This document shows positions 32,145-40,992 of a stretch of 41,918 nt of DNA, one piece after another (position 1 is the first letter of the stretch; each line of letters starts with the position of its first letter). The position numbers and the translations under genes were made by a program. The DNA is from ANME-2 cluster archaeon (GTDB lineage Archaea; Halobacteriota; Methanosarcinia; Methanosarcinales; Methanocomedenaceae), in NCBI GenBank assembly GCA_019429385.1, contig JAHYIS010000025.1, positions 1 to 41,918 on the forward strand, read 5' to 3'. A model generated the notes under the pieces. That model ran no database searches. It saw nothing but the letters and a program-made list of their open reading frames with translations, and was not told the origin of the DNA.

Positions 32145-33318
32145 TGTAGATCGCCTCCACGGGATTCATTTTTGACGCACGCCTGGCAGGGAAGACACCG
32201 GCAATGATATTGATGACCATGGCAAAGATCCCGGCTGTGATAAAGTTCTTAAGTTCTATTTCTACGGGCAGGTGGTCCATCTCGAAATACATCTCGGGAG
32301 GTACCGGTATCGTGATGGATGCAATTGCCAGTGAAGCGACATATCCCAGTACACAACCGATTATAACCCCGGTCATACCCAAAATCCCTGCCTCCAGTAA
32401 AAATATCAGCATTATGCTCCGCCGGGTAGTGCCCATTGCCATTAACATGCCAATCTCACCAACCTTTTCCATGACTATCATTATCAGGATATTGGCGATA
32501 CCAAAACCCGATATGCTAAAGATGACAATGTAAAAGAAATAAATCATGCCTTCCGAGGTCGCCAGCAGGTCAAGTATTTCTTTATTCTGTTCGATCCAGC
32601 TTACGGCGTCATAGCCGGTCTCCCGGTCGATCCCATTCGCCATCTCTTCGGCAGCATAAGCATCATACATCCTTATCCCCATCCCGGTTACCACATCACC
32701 TGACCCATAAAAATCCTGCAGACGTTTAAGATTTACAAATGCCATGGTTTCATCAGCTGGCGTTCCGGTCTGGAATATGCCGGTAATGGTAAAATCTGTC
32801 GGCCCTGCCCCGGGAATCTGGGCAGTGACAGTATCACCCATCTCCACATCAAGGTTCTGTGCCAGTTTAAAACCAAGGACAATGCGGCTGCCAGGATTTG
32901 CAATGGATGCGAACTCCCCCGCAAACATATCCTTTTCCCTGTTAACGACCCGGTTCTCGGCTTCAGGATTGATACCATACAGCAATACTCCTTCTGCGTT
33001 GTGCTTGTACTGCAGGGCAGCTTCACCCTGGAAATATGACGAAACTGCCTCTACACCTTCCTGATCATTGATATGGTTCTCAAGTCCGTGGTACAGGTGT
33101 ATGTAATCCTCGTTCTCCTTGGGATGTACAGTGATATGTGCCTGGTTCTCAATTGTCGAATCTATCCAGATGCTCTTGTAACCGCTCATCATTGACATGC
33201 TAACTATAATTATTCCAACTGCCAGTGCTACTGCAATGATGGAAAATAACGTCTGCCTGCGGCGTGACCTGATATGTCTTGAGGCAACACTCAACTCAAA
33301 CATGCCAATCCCCCTCAC
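32137..33318 (-). CDS. ABC transporter permease (MacB/FtsX-like), second copy
   Basis: 393 residues. One N-terminal helix after SVASRHIRSRRRQTLFSIIAVALAVGIIIVSM, a large periplasmic-like domain with QNLDVEMGDTVTAQIPGAGPTDFTITGIFQTGTPADE, and three C-terminal helices forming the FtsX domain. Closely related to the next permease (both begin with RRRQT and end with PARRASKMNPVEAI or PASRASKLKPVEAI), so they arose by duplication and probably act as a heterodimer, as in LolCE. Overlaps its neighbours. Confidence 0.93.
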   Translation of the reverse strand: MRGIGMFELSVASRHIRSRRRQTLFSIIAVALAVGIIIVSMSMMSGYKSIWIDSTIENQAHITVHPKENEDYIHLYHGLENHINDQEGVEAVSSYFQGEAALQYKHNAEGVLLYGINPEAENRVVNREKDMFAGEFASIANPGSRIVLGFKLAQNLDVEMGDTVTAQIPGAGPTDFTITGIFQTGTPADETMAFVNLKRLQDFYGSGDVVTGMGIRMYDAYAAEEMANGIDRETGYDAVSWIEQNKEILDLLATSEGMIYFFYIVIFSISGFGIANILIMIVMEKVGEIGMLMAMGTTRRSIMLIFLLEAGILGMTGVIIGCVLGYVASLAIASITIPVPPEMYFEMDHLPVEIELKNFITAGIFAMVINIIAGVFPARRASKMNPVEAIYSV

Positions 33319-34472
33319 TCACGGCCGATCGCCTCCACTGGCTTAAGTTTTGAAGCACGGCTGGCAGGGTATATCCCGGCGATGAGATTGAGCAGGAATG
33401 TGAACAACACAATAATGACCGCATCCTGTATCCGCACAACATACGGAATTGATGAGATGCCAGCCATAACTTCAAACCCATAGTCATATGACCCCATATA
33501 GAGGGAAAACGCCGCACCCAGGACCACGCCAATTACAGCGCCCAGCAGTCCCAGGATACCGCTTTCCAATATAAATATCATCATAATGCTTCTTCTGTTC
33601 ACTCCCATTGCCATCAGCATGCCTATCTCTTTAGTCTTCTCCATGACTGCCATAAAGAGAGTACTGACAATCCCGAAGGATGCAATAATTATAATTAAAA
33701 CCATCATTATGTTATTGCTCGTCCCTTCCAGTTTCAGTGTCTGTATTATCTCAGGATTTGTCTCTTTCCAACCTGAAGCAGGATACCCGAAAGTATCTAT
33801 CTTATCTGATATGGCCTCCGCACGCTCCCGGTCATCCACACGGACTAAAATGCTGTTCACTACATTGGACACATCAAGAAAGTCCTGGGCTGTGGACATT
33901 GAAGTAAATCCCAGTGTTTCATCCATTGGTGTACCGCTGTCATAGATGCCTACCACTTTCAGGGCTGCAGGGTTGGCTTCAGGAAAGGATGCATCGATTG
34001 TATCGCCTATTTCCACATCCAGTTTTTTAGCAAGGTCATCACCAACCACAACAGTGTTGGGCGAAACATCCAGGTCCCTGAAACTACCCTCGATAATGTC
34101 ATCATTGATAAAAAGCACGGAATCGTGAGCTTCAGCCTGGATACCCTGTATGACCACATTCTTGTTCTTGCCTTTGTTTTCAAAGGTTGCCGGCCCGGTA
34201 AGCACCGGTGATACGGCCACCACTCCATCGATACTATCAATGTCTTCGACAAGTTTACGGTACAGATGGATGTAGTCTTCACCATCCTTCGGTTCAACGG
34301 TCACATGGGCCATCCGGTCCACAGTCTTTTCATACATCTCATTGGTAAAACCCACCATAAGCGCCTGGGTCCACATGAGCATAAAAACTGCCATCCCGAC
34401 CGCAAGTATAGAAAAGATGGTCTGCCTGCGGCGCGAGGTCAGATGCCTGATGGCTATGAACAGTTCATACAC
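33315..34472 (-). CDS. ABC transporter permease (MacB/FtsX-like), first copy
   Basis: 385 residues with the same layout as its paralogue: FIAIRHLTSRRRQTIFSILAVGMAVFMLMW, an extracytoplasmic domain and FtsX helices. MAMGVNRRSIMMIFILESGILG recurs in both. It overlaps the second permease by 4 nt and starts 6 nt after the anchored protein gene. Substrate may be a lipid or surface-protein ligand handed on by the upstream exported protein. Confidence 0.93.
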   Translation of the reverse strand: MYELFIAIRHLTSRRRQTIFSILAVGMAVFMLMWTQALMVGFTNEMYEKTVDRMAHVTVEPKDGEDYIHLYRKLVEDIDSIDGVVAVSPVLTGPATFENKGKNKNVVIQGIQAEAHDSVLFINDDIIEGSFRDLDVSPNTVVVGDDLAKKLDVEIGDTIDASFPEANPAALKVVGIYDSGTPMDETLGFTSMSTAQDFLDVSNVVNSILVRVDDRERAEAISDKIDTFGYPASGWKETNPEIIQTLKLEGTSNNIMMVLIIIIASFGIVSTLFMAVMEKTKEIGMLMAMGVNRRSIMMIFILESGILGLLGAVIGVVLGAAFSLYMGSYDYGFEVMAGISSIPYVVRIQDAVIIVLFTFLLNLIAGIYPASRASKLKPVEAIGRE

Positions 34473-34478
34473 CCGGTA

Positions 34479-35579
34479 TCACCTGTTGCGGCGGTCAGTC
34501 CACCTGGATAAGAGAACCAATGCTACGAATGTGGATATTGCCGGATATATACCAAACCCGGACGTCTGTGTAGGTGTGGGTACAGGTGTTGCATCAGCAG
34601 AATTATTATAATCTGACTCGATGACAGTATCCCACCGGTCCAGTACATTGCCATCGTTCCCCATCACTTTTACGGACAACCCGTATATACCCGCTGCAAG
34701 TTTGCGGCTCCATATAACCTCGATGGTCTCATCATCGCCAGTGGTCAATAGGGGAGATTTTTCCCTTACTTCTTCAACGACCGCGTCGTCCTTTGTGACG
34801 GTAAACACAATATGTCCATTAAATGGTACCTGCGAATTGCCAAGCACTGTTGCGCTTGCCCCGGTTTCATCCCGATACAGTTCGGTAATACGTGCATCAT
34901 CAGTGGCCGTGAAATGCTGAGACTGGGCAATCACTGCTTCCCTCGGTGATGATATCCTGGCCTTTACCCGGGTTGAATAATTATGGTTATTTTCGAGCAG
35001 TACGTTCCAGTCCTTTGTGAGGGGTGTGGCCTGGACTACCGTTATCCGGTTATCCATTGTGCGATAAATAACGGTATCGCCGTCCACAAGCATGAATTCT
35101 ACGTCAGCAAGTACAGGTTTTGGACCGGTCAGTGTAGAATATGGTGCCAGAATGACGCTGATCCCGCTGGAATCAGGCACGATGTCAGTGATAGAAATTC
35201 CGGGAAGAGCCTGCCAACCGTATGAGAAATTGAAGTATTGTGTCTCAAGCAGGGAACCATCTATAGACAGGGTCATCCTGGTTCGGTAGAAGCCTTCTTT
35301 TGGGTTTGCTATGTCCCATGAAATTACTTTGGTAATATCGGAGTCAGCTTCAACGCTTGGTATGGAGAATTGCCTGGTGGCGATCACTTTTTTATCAAAG
35401 ATCAGTTCTGCATCGATGGTGATATCCGTATACTGCCCCCCTGAATGAAGAGTGATGTCAGCCGAATCTATATCAGAATATACATCAATGATAGCAATAT
35501 CTTCAGCCATAGTTGGCGGGAGAAAGATACATGCAAGGATTATCAAAGACAATAATATGAATGGTTTATAGGTACTCAA
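34479..35579 (-). CDS. Exported, C-terminally anchored protein of the ABC exporter operon
   Basis: 366 residues. A signal peptide (FILLSLIILACIFLPPTMA) is followed by beta-sandwich-like repeats rich in Thr and Asp, a Thr/Pro linker (ADATPVPTPTQ), and a C-terminal SGFG-helix-RWTDRRNR anchor like PGF-CTERM-type signals in archaea (here SGF rather than PGF). It would be displayed outside the membrane. First gene of the operon, so a substrate-binding or accessory role for the exporter is plausible. Confidence 0.72.
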   Translation of the reverse strand: MSTYKPFILLSLIILACIFLPPTMAEDIAIIDVYSDIDSADITLHSGGQYTDITIDAELIFDKKVIATRQFSIPSVEADSDITKVISWDIANPKEGFYRTRMTLSIDGSLLETQYFNFSYGWQALPGISITDIVPDSSGISVILAPYSTLTGPKPVLADVEFMLVDGDTVIYRTMDNRITVVQATPLTKDWNVLLENNHNYSTRVKARISSPREAVIAQSQHFTATDDARITELYRDETGASATVLGNSQVPFNGHIVFTVTKDDAVVEEVREKSPLLTTGDDETIEVIWSRKLAAGIYGLSVKVMGNDGNVLDRWDTVIESDYNNSADATPVPTPTQTSGFGIYPAISTFVALVLLSRWTDRRNR

Positions 35580-35716
35580 TTAATTATCCCCCGTAAAGTA
35601 ATGAATGGGCTGGAATATTTCAATAATTATATTTAAGGTCAAACTATTTAGGTGATACGGATTACAGGCAATTTTACCTAGAATCAATACTTATCCAATT
35701 GAAAAATGATGGTACC

Positions 35717-36310
35717 ATGAGAATCGCAGTTGTAGCAATCCAGGGAAATGTTGAAGAACATATATCAGCAGCAAAAGGAGCCCTGAAAGAGATGAGAGTG
35801 CCGGGGGAAGTGCTCCCGGTGCGGCACAGTGGTACCATTCCCACCTGTGACGCCATCATCATTCCCGGAGGTGAAAGCACTACACTGGGCCGGCTCATGG
35901 CCCGCGAGGGCATCGATAGAGAGATTAAAGAAGCTGCCGCTGCAGGTAAACCCATAATGGGCACGTGTGCCGGCCTGGTCCTGCTGGCAAAGGACGGCGG
36001 TGACCAGGCCAGGCGTACCGGGCAGCATCTTCTGGGAATAATGGACATGAGCGTGGACCGTAACGCTTTCGGAGGTCAGCGGGAATCTTTCGAAGTCCCG
36101 CTGGAGGTATCAATACTGGAAACGCCATACAATGCAATATTCATCCGTGCTCCGGTAATTACCAATGTTAAATCCGGTGTCGAAGTACTGGCCACTTTTG
36201 ATGACTATATTGTCGCAGCAAAACAGGGTAACGTTATTGCCCTTGCATTTCATCCGGAGCTGACCGGGGATTTCAGGATACACCGGTACTTTTTCGGACT
36301 CGGGAAATAA
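35717..36310 (+). CDS. pdxT: Pyridoxal 5'-phosphate synthase glutaminase subunit PdxT
   Basis: 197 residues from ATG 35717 (MRIAVVAIQGNVEEHI); TTG 35699 is an in-frame alternative with no support. Class I glutaminase: IIPGGESTT, nucleophile Cys84 in GTCAGLVLL, and the His179-x-Glu181 pair in AFHPELTGDFRIH. It releases ammonia from glutamine for PdxS, which is not in this window. The downstream region holds the two small RNA loci. Confidence 0.95.
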   Translation: MRIAVVAIQGNVEEHISAAKGALKEMRVPGEVLPVRHSGTIPTCDAIIIPGGESTTLGRLMAREGIDREIKEAAAAGKPIMGTCAGLVLLAKDGGDQARRTGQHLLGIMDMSVDRNAFGGQRESFEVPLEVSILETPYNAIFIRAPVITNVKSGVEVLATFDDYIVAAKQGNVIALAFHPELTGDFRIHRYFFGLGK

Positions 36311-36370
36311 AACGTCGGGTCCAATCCCAAAATCACGATAACGAATAAAAAATTGTCTATGAATAAATGT

Positions 36371-36459
36371 AAAGAAGCAAACACAATCTAAAGGGTGGGA
36401 GTATAGAGTGAAAAAAAATTTTCGAGTGCCTGCTTCTTTTAGTTCGTTCGAGAACGAAC
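36371..36459 (-). ncRNA. Putative small structured RNA, copy A
   Basis: On the minus strand the presumed transcript begins with hairpin GTTCGTT-CTCG-AACGAAC (36459-36442), then, after 2 nt, a stem of 9 bp (AAAGAAGCA 36371-36379 with TGCTTCTTT 36431-36439) enclosing a 51-nt region that contains TATACTCCC and ACCC. The T-rich run at 36345-36360 on the minus strand may terminate it. A TATA box (TATTTAAAT at 36482-36490) is centred 27 nt before the hairpin. No ORF is present. Copy B has the same plan. Confidence 0.6.
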
Positions 36460-36481
36460 GTAGACACAATGTGGCATTTCG

Positions 36482-36540
36482 TATTTAAATGTTGTCATAG
36501 TAAATAAATTTTCGATGAGTTAACGCAGTTAACCCGTTCA
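36482..36540 (-). promoter_or_regulatory. Promoter region of small RNA copy A
   Basis: On the minus strand AACTCAT is followed about 25 nt later by TGACAACATTTAAATA. The same blocks occur in the same order before copy B, so promoter and putative upstream element are duplicated with the RNA. GTTAACT occurs twice (around 36518-36533), a possible regulator site specific to copy A. Confidence 0.55.
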
Positions 36541-36601
36541 TTTCATCAAATGTAATCCATGTATATTTGATAATATGGAGCCCATGTCCCCTGTTTTTGT
36601 A

Positions 36602-36702
36602 CAAGAGTTGTTATACAGGGGCTTTATGGGGTGGGAGTGGGGAGTATAGTGTTAAAAAAGACCCCTGTATAACTTCAACTCTTGGTTCGTCTGAGGACGA
36701 AC
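36602..36702 (-). ncRNA. Putative small structured RNA, copy B
   Basis: Minus strand: hairpin GTTCGTC-CTCA-GACGAAC (36702-36685) directly abuts a long stem, CAAGAGTTG (36676-36684) and TTATACAGGGG (36662-36672) pairing with CCCCTGTATAA and CAACTCTTG (36602-36621), with a 3-nt AAG bulge. The 40-nt loop (36622-36661) contains a T-run, TATACTCCC and C-rich ACCCC. TATA box TATTTATAT (36726-36734) is centred 28 nt upstream. CCCCTGT at 36588-36594 allows an alternative hairpin. Confidence 0.62.
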
Positions 36703-36725
36703 AATAATTATATATTCTCACATAC

Positions 36726-36775
36726 TATTTATATATTGTCAGTGAAAATAAAATTCCCATGAGTTCACAGCGTAA
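36726..36775 (-). promoter_or_regulatory. Promoter region of small RNA copy B
   Basis: On the minus strand AACTCATGGGAATTTTA lies upstream of TGACAATATATAAATA, matching the copy A promoter in order and spacing. It lies between the stop of the DNA ligase gene (36797) and the presumed RNA start at 36702. Confidence 0.55.
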
Positions 36776-36796
36776 ATATAATATTGAAAACCAGTA

Positions 36797-38500
36797 TTAT
36801 GGAGTATGATAACCCCGCCCTTTCTGGTTGAGATTCAGTTGTTCGATACGTTCAAGAGTGTCTGCTTCATCGGCACTCTTATCATCCCGCACCCTGACCA
36901 GCCTTGGGAACCGCAGTGCAAATCCGGAATCATAGGTTGGGCTCTTCTGGATCTCTTCGAATGCCACTTCAAATACTACCTGTGGCACAAATTCAAGTTC
37001 CTTACCACTCTCAACCACAATTAGTTCCTTGAACCGGGACGTGAGTTCGTCCAGCATTTCATCGGTGATACCGGTCCCCACCCTCCCTATAGACAGAAAT
37101 TCACCGGTATCGGATTCAATGCATGCCAGATGGTACGAACCGATGAAATTAGCACGCCGGCCCTCGCCCCATTCACCGCCCACAACGGCCAGGTCCAGGG
37201 TCTCCATCAGGGGTTTGACCTTTAACCAGTGTTTACCTCGTTTGCCAGGTGAATAAAGAGATTCCGGATTTTTCAGCATCACCCCTTCATGACCTGCATC
37301 CAGTGCCTGTTTGTATATGCCTTCAATTGTATTGATATCTGATGTTACAATCTGTTCTGCCACCGACATGGTACCAGATGAAATCACACACTCAACCAGC
37401 CGCTTCCGCCTCTGTACCAATGTCCTGTCGAACAAGCTCTCTCCATTAAGGTATACGACATCAAAGAGGAATAACTGGAGAGGTATCTCACCCTTCATGT
37501 TGTCCACATCATATTTCCGCCTGAATCGTTTGAGTATCTGCTGGAAAGCCCCCGGTTTTCCATCCTGGCCCAGCACTACGGCTTCCCCATCAAGCACGGC
37601 ACTCCTGGCATTTACCCCTGTCCTGACCATATCCACGATATCAGGCAGCGAGGCGGTAACATCTTCCAGGCGCCGCGAAAAAAGAGACACATTGTCCCCG
37701 TTCTTGTGTATCTGGACCCTGGCTCCATCGAATTTCCATTCCACTGCCACCGTGCCCATTTCACCGGCTACGGCCGTAATTCCCTGGGATACCTGTGCGA
37801 GCATCATTTTTATGGGACGACCCAGCTTGATATCCAGTCCTGTCACTCCATCCGTACCTGAGAGTTTTGCTTCCCTGGCGACAAGGCCGAGGTCATTGGT
37901 CATCATATACGCCCGTTCAACAGCCTCCTTTAGCACATTGAAAGCCACAGCGATGGCATCCCTGACAATTCCCTCACCCACCCCTATCCTCAGTTCCTCT
38001 ATGGCGAGCCTGGCCAGGTAGATGGCTTCAGAGGATGTGACCACACTGAACAGGAACTGCAAATGCCTGACCCTGGCGGCCTGGGAACCCTTACCCGATG
38101 AATTTGCGATATCAGTAAGCCTGCTATAGACATCCTGTACTGAGAGGCCGGGCTTATCCTGATTGAAGGCTGCAAAGGTAGACTGTGCCTTCTTTGCTGC
38201 TGTCAGTGCATCCCTGGCTGCCAGTCCGACATCCCCGGTCTCACGGACCAGGTTGATGACTTCTTTCACCGGCAGGCCCGAAGCTTTTGAAACAGCAGTG
38301 TACAGGAGGCTGGGACCGATGCCCATCTGAAGGGGACTCCAGACCGGAAATACCAGGCCCATTATGAACCTGGCTACGATCTCAAGTTCATCATCGTCAA
38401 CCTTCTGGAAAAATTCAGCCACCATCTGTGTCATATCCAGTGAACTGGACGTGTCCTCGATACGCTGGCAAATAGTTGCAAAATCCTGGAAACTGGTCAT
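36797..38500 (-). CDS. lig: ATP-dependent DNA ligase
   Basis: 567 residues, the usual archaeal replicative ligase length. N-terminal DNA-binding domain (1-215), then the nucleotidyltransferase domain with motif I EWKFDGARVQIHK (catalytic Lys256), FSRRLEDVT, VLDGEAVV, LFDVVYLNG, EGVMLKN and WLKVKP, and a C-terminal OB domain (LAVVGGEWGEGRRANFIGSYHLAC...). It seals nicks in replication and repair using ATP. Divergent from the RqcH-like gene. Confidence 0.97.
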   Translation of the reverse strand: MTSFQDFATICQRIEDTSSSLDMTQMVAEFFQKVDDDELEIVARFIMGLVFPVWSPLQMGIGPSLLYTAVSKASGLPVKEVINLVRETGDVGLAARDALTAAKKAQSTFAAFNQDKPGLSVQDVYSRLTDIANSSGKGSQAARVRHLQFLFSVVTSSEAIYLARLAIEELRIGVGEGIVRDAIAVAFNVLKEAVERAYMMTNDLGLVAREAKLSGTDGVTGLDIKLGRPIKMMLAQVSQGITAVAGEMGTVAVEWKFDGARVQIHKNGDNVSLFSRRLEDVTASLPDIVDMVRTGVNARSAVLDGEAVVLGQDGKPGAFQQILKRFRRKYDVDNMKGEIPLQLFLFDVVYLNGESLFDRTLVQRRKRLVECVISSGTMSVAEQIVTSDINTIEGIYKQALDAGHEGVMLKNPESLYSPGKRGKHWLKVKPLMETLDLAVVGGEWGEGRRANFIGSYHLACIESDTGEFLSIGRVGTGITDEMLDELTSRFKELIVVESGKELEFVPQVVFEVAFEEIQKSPTYDSGFALRFPRLVRVRDDKSADEADTLERIEQLNLNQKGRGYHTP

Positions 38501-38586
38501 CCAGTCTTTAACGGGAATATGAAGTAAAAACAGTTTCTATATGTTTGCATAAGGTTTTAGGGTCTGGGGTCCATAATAACAGCTTC

Positions 38587-40554
38587 ATGAAAGAGGAAAT
38601 GACCAGTGTGGATGTGGCTGCCATTGTGTCCGAGTTCAATACAGGTGAACTCAGCCTGGTGGATGCCAAGATCGGGAAGATCTACCAGACCAATTATGAT
38701 GAAATGCGGATGACCTTGAACATTTACGGACAGGGCAGGCATAACCTGGTGATACAGGCGGGTAAGAGGGTACACCTCACCCAGCATCCACGTGCTGCAC
38801 CTCAACTGCCACAGGGATTTCCCATGCTGCTTCGCAAGCATGTCATGGCAGGCAGGATAAAGAAAATTTCACAACATGACTTTGACCGCATCATAGAATT
38901 TGAAATAATTCGTGCAGACGTCACTACAAAGCTTATTGCCGAGTTGTTCGCAAGGGGCAATATCATCCTGACCGATGACGAAGGGCGTATCATTCAGCCC
39001 ATGAAACCGGTAAGTTTCAAGGACAGGACGTTGCGCAGGGGCGAGATATATGAACTGCCACCGGCACAGCTCAGACCGCTTGATATGACCTCTGAAAAAC
39101 TTGCCGATATATTTTCGGAATCTGATAGTGATATCGTCAGGACACTGGCCACAAGGCTGAATATGGGCGGCCTGCTGGCAGAGGAAGTGTGCCTGCGGGC
39201 CGGTATTGACAAGCATGTTGTGGCAGGGGAGGTGTCTGACTTTGATAGGGTATTGGAGGCATTGAAATCAGTTTTTCGTCCGATCGAGGATGGGAAACTT
39301 GAGCCGCATATCGTGGTAAAGGATGGTAAGAACGTAGATGTGGTGGCGTTCGGGCTTGAACGATACAGCGGGTTCGAGACCCTGAAGTTTAATAGTTTTA
39401 ACATGGCGCTGGATGAATATTTCAGCGCAGGAATAGAGGTCGTAACCCCTGCACAGGTAAAAGAGGTGAAAAAGGAGAGTGTGCTTGATAGGCGACTTTT
39501 GCAGCAGCAGCAGGCGATCGAGAAGTTCGCCAAACAGGCGGATCAGTTGAAGCAGACCGGGGATCTGATTTATGCCCATTACCAGACCATTGAAGAGACG
39601 GTAAAGGCCATCAGTGAGGCCAGGGAACGGCTGGGCTGGGATGAGATACAGGCCCGCCTGAAGGGTGCAGATACACCGCAGGCTAAACTCATCAGGTCCA
39701 TAGACCCGAGTAAAGGAACGCTGACGCTGGAACTGGATGGGCAAAAAGTACTGGTCGACATTAAATTGACCATACCCCAGAATGCCCAGCTGTTTTACGA
39801 TAAGGCAAAGAAGATATCGGGCAAGAGGTTAGGGGCCGAGCGGGCCATTCTCCAGACCGAGAAGTTGATGGCCAGGAAGGCTGAACCGGATAAGCAAAGG
39901 AAAGGCGGTAAGATAAAGGTGAAGCCCCGCTGGTATGACAGGTTCAGGTGGTTCGAGTCGTCTGATGGCTTTTTAGTGGTGGGCGGCAGGGATGCCGGCA
40001 CCAATGAGGATGTGGTAAAGAAGTACATGGAGAAGCGGGATATCTTCTTCCATACCGAAGCTCCGGGCTCGCCTGCTGTTGTCATCAAGACCGAAGGCAG
40101 GGAAGTGCCGAAAACGACGCTTGAAGAGGCTGCCAGGTTCGTGGTCTCCAATTCAAGTGTATGGAAGTCGGGGCGAGTGGATGGTGACTGCTACTGGGTG
40201 ACATCAGAACAGGTGTCCAAGACCCCGGAGTCGGGCGAGTACGTGCCCCGGGGTTCGTTCATTATCAGGGGCAAGCGCAATTATATGAGTGCTATCGTGG
40301 GGGCTGCGATTGGCATACGGATCGAAGGCGGGATTAAGTTCTTTGGCGGGCCGCCTGAAGCGGTGAGAGGGCGGGCGCAGTATATAGTCGAAGTCGAGCC
40401 CGGGGAGTTCAGCCAGAATGATATTGCCAAGAAGGTCTACAAGATGCTGGTGGATATGATCGGGGACCGGGCGCTGGTGAAGTCTATCGCTTCGGCTGAT
40501 AAGATTGCTATGATGCTGCCGCCGGGGGAGTCAAGGGTAGTGAAGAAGGGGTGA
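38587..40554 (+). CDS. NFACT-family ribosome quality-control protein (RqcH/Rqc2-like)
   Basis: About 655 residues from ATG 38587 (MKEEMTSVDVAAIVSEFN); TTG 38545 is in frame without support. NFACT-N domain (1-200; PQLPQGFPMLLRKHVMAGRIKKISQHDFDRIIEFEI), HhH region (LATRLNMGGLLAEEVCLRAGI), long coiled coil (300-430; DRRLLQQQQAIEKFAKQADQLKQTGDLI), and NFACT-R (YDRFRWFESSDGFLVVGGRDAGTNEDVVKKYM). It binds 60S/50S subunits blocked by peptidyl-tRNA and can recruit alanyl-tRNA for tailing. Small antitoxin-like gene follows after 4 nt. Confidence 0.94.
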   Translation: MKEEMTSVDVAAIVSEFNTGELSLVDAKIGKIYQTNYDEMRMTLNIYGQGRHNLVIQAGKRVHLTQHPRAAPQLPQGFPMLLRKHVMAGRIKKISQHDFDRIIEFEIIRADVTTKLIAELFARGNIILTDDEGRIIQPMKPVSFKDRTLRRGEIYELPPAQLRPLDMTSEKLADIFSESDSDIVRTLATRLNMGGLLAEEVCLRAGIDKHVVAGEVSDFDRVLEALKSVFRPIEDGKLEPHIVVKDGKNVDVVAFGLERYSGFETLKFNSFNMALDEYFSAGIEVVTPAQVKEVKKESVLDRRLLQQQQAIEKFAKQADQLKQTGDLIYAHYQTIEETVKAISEARERLGWDEIQARLKGADTPQAKLIRSIDPSKGTLTLELDGQKVLVDIKLTIPQNAQLFYDKAKKISGKRLGAERAILQTEKLMARKAEPDKQRKGGKIKVKPRWYDRFRWFESSDGFLVVGGRDAGTNEDVVKKYMEKRDIFFHTEAPGSPAVVIKTEGREVPKTTLEEAARFVVSNSSVWKSGRVDGDCYWVTSEQVSKTPESGEYVPRGSFIIRGKRNYMSAIVGAAIGIRIEGGIKFFGGPPEAVRGRAQYIVEVEPGEFSQNDIAKKVYKMLVDMIGDRALVKSIASADKIAMMLPPGESRVVKKG

Positions 40555-40558
40555 GTTC

Positions 40559-40675
40559 ATGGATTCTACTCATGAGATTATGTCAGACCCGGAACTTTTG
40601 CAGCAGATTAAAGAGAGCAGGAAAGATTTCAAGGCCGGAAGATACAAAGAAATTCGTGAACTAATTGAAAAATAG
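40559..40675 (+). CDS. Orphan RelB-like antitoxin
   Basis: 38 residues: MDSTHEIMSDPELLQQIKESRKDFKAGRYKEIRELIEK. The MSDPELLxQIxES pattern is typical of short archaeal/cyanobacterial antitoxins that precede RelE-type toxins. No relE follows; the next 300 nt contain repeats and no ORF. It starts 4 nt after the RqcH-like gene, so it could be read on the same mRNA. Confidence 0.55.
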   Translation: MDSTHEIMSDPELLQQIKESRKDFKAGRYKEIRELIEK

Positions 40676-40913
40676 AAACAGCACTTATTTCATTTAATGG
40701 ATGCTGGAAAAAACATTAAACCGAAGAAATCAAAGTACGGTGCTCCTGGCACAAAATCCAGGAGTGTCCAGGATTTCATGACCTGATGTTTTTAAGTGTC
40801 TTGATTTTGAAAATCGTGTTTTTACCTCTAAGGGCTATGCGACGAATATTTTTAATTGTAATTCATCCACTCCGTTCTCTCTTAAAGTATAAATTGTGCA
40901 AATGATTCGGAAC

Positions 40914-40947
40914 ACGGATGACACGGATTAAACGGATGTACACGGAT
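40914..40947. repeat. Four ACGGAT motifs at about 9-bp period
   Basis: ACGGAT occurs at 40914, 40923, 40932 and 40942. It lies in the gap 40676-41073, which otherwise holds only the small ORF and the double-hairpin repeat. Similar ACACGGAT-rich strings recur in many genomes next to mobile or orphan genes; function unknown. Confidence 0.5.
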
Positions 40948-40992
40948 ACGATTGATTAGTTTTTCATGTTCAATCAAAAAGGAGAATATACA

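Noticed and set aside
36411-36459. CRISPR-like or tRNA-like origin for the GTTCG hairpins near pdxT
   Set aside because: Only two units at about 240-nt spacing, no spacer array, and no cloverleaf can be drawn.
39945-39965. tRNA T-loop-like string GGTTCGAGTC
   Set aside because: It lies within the NFACT-R coding region and has no matching acceptor or anticodon stems.
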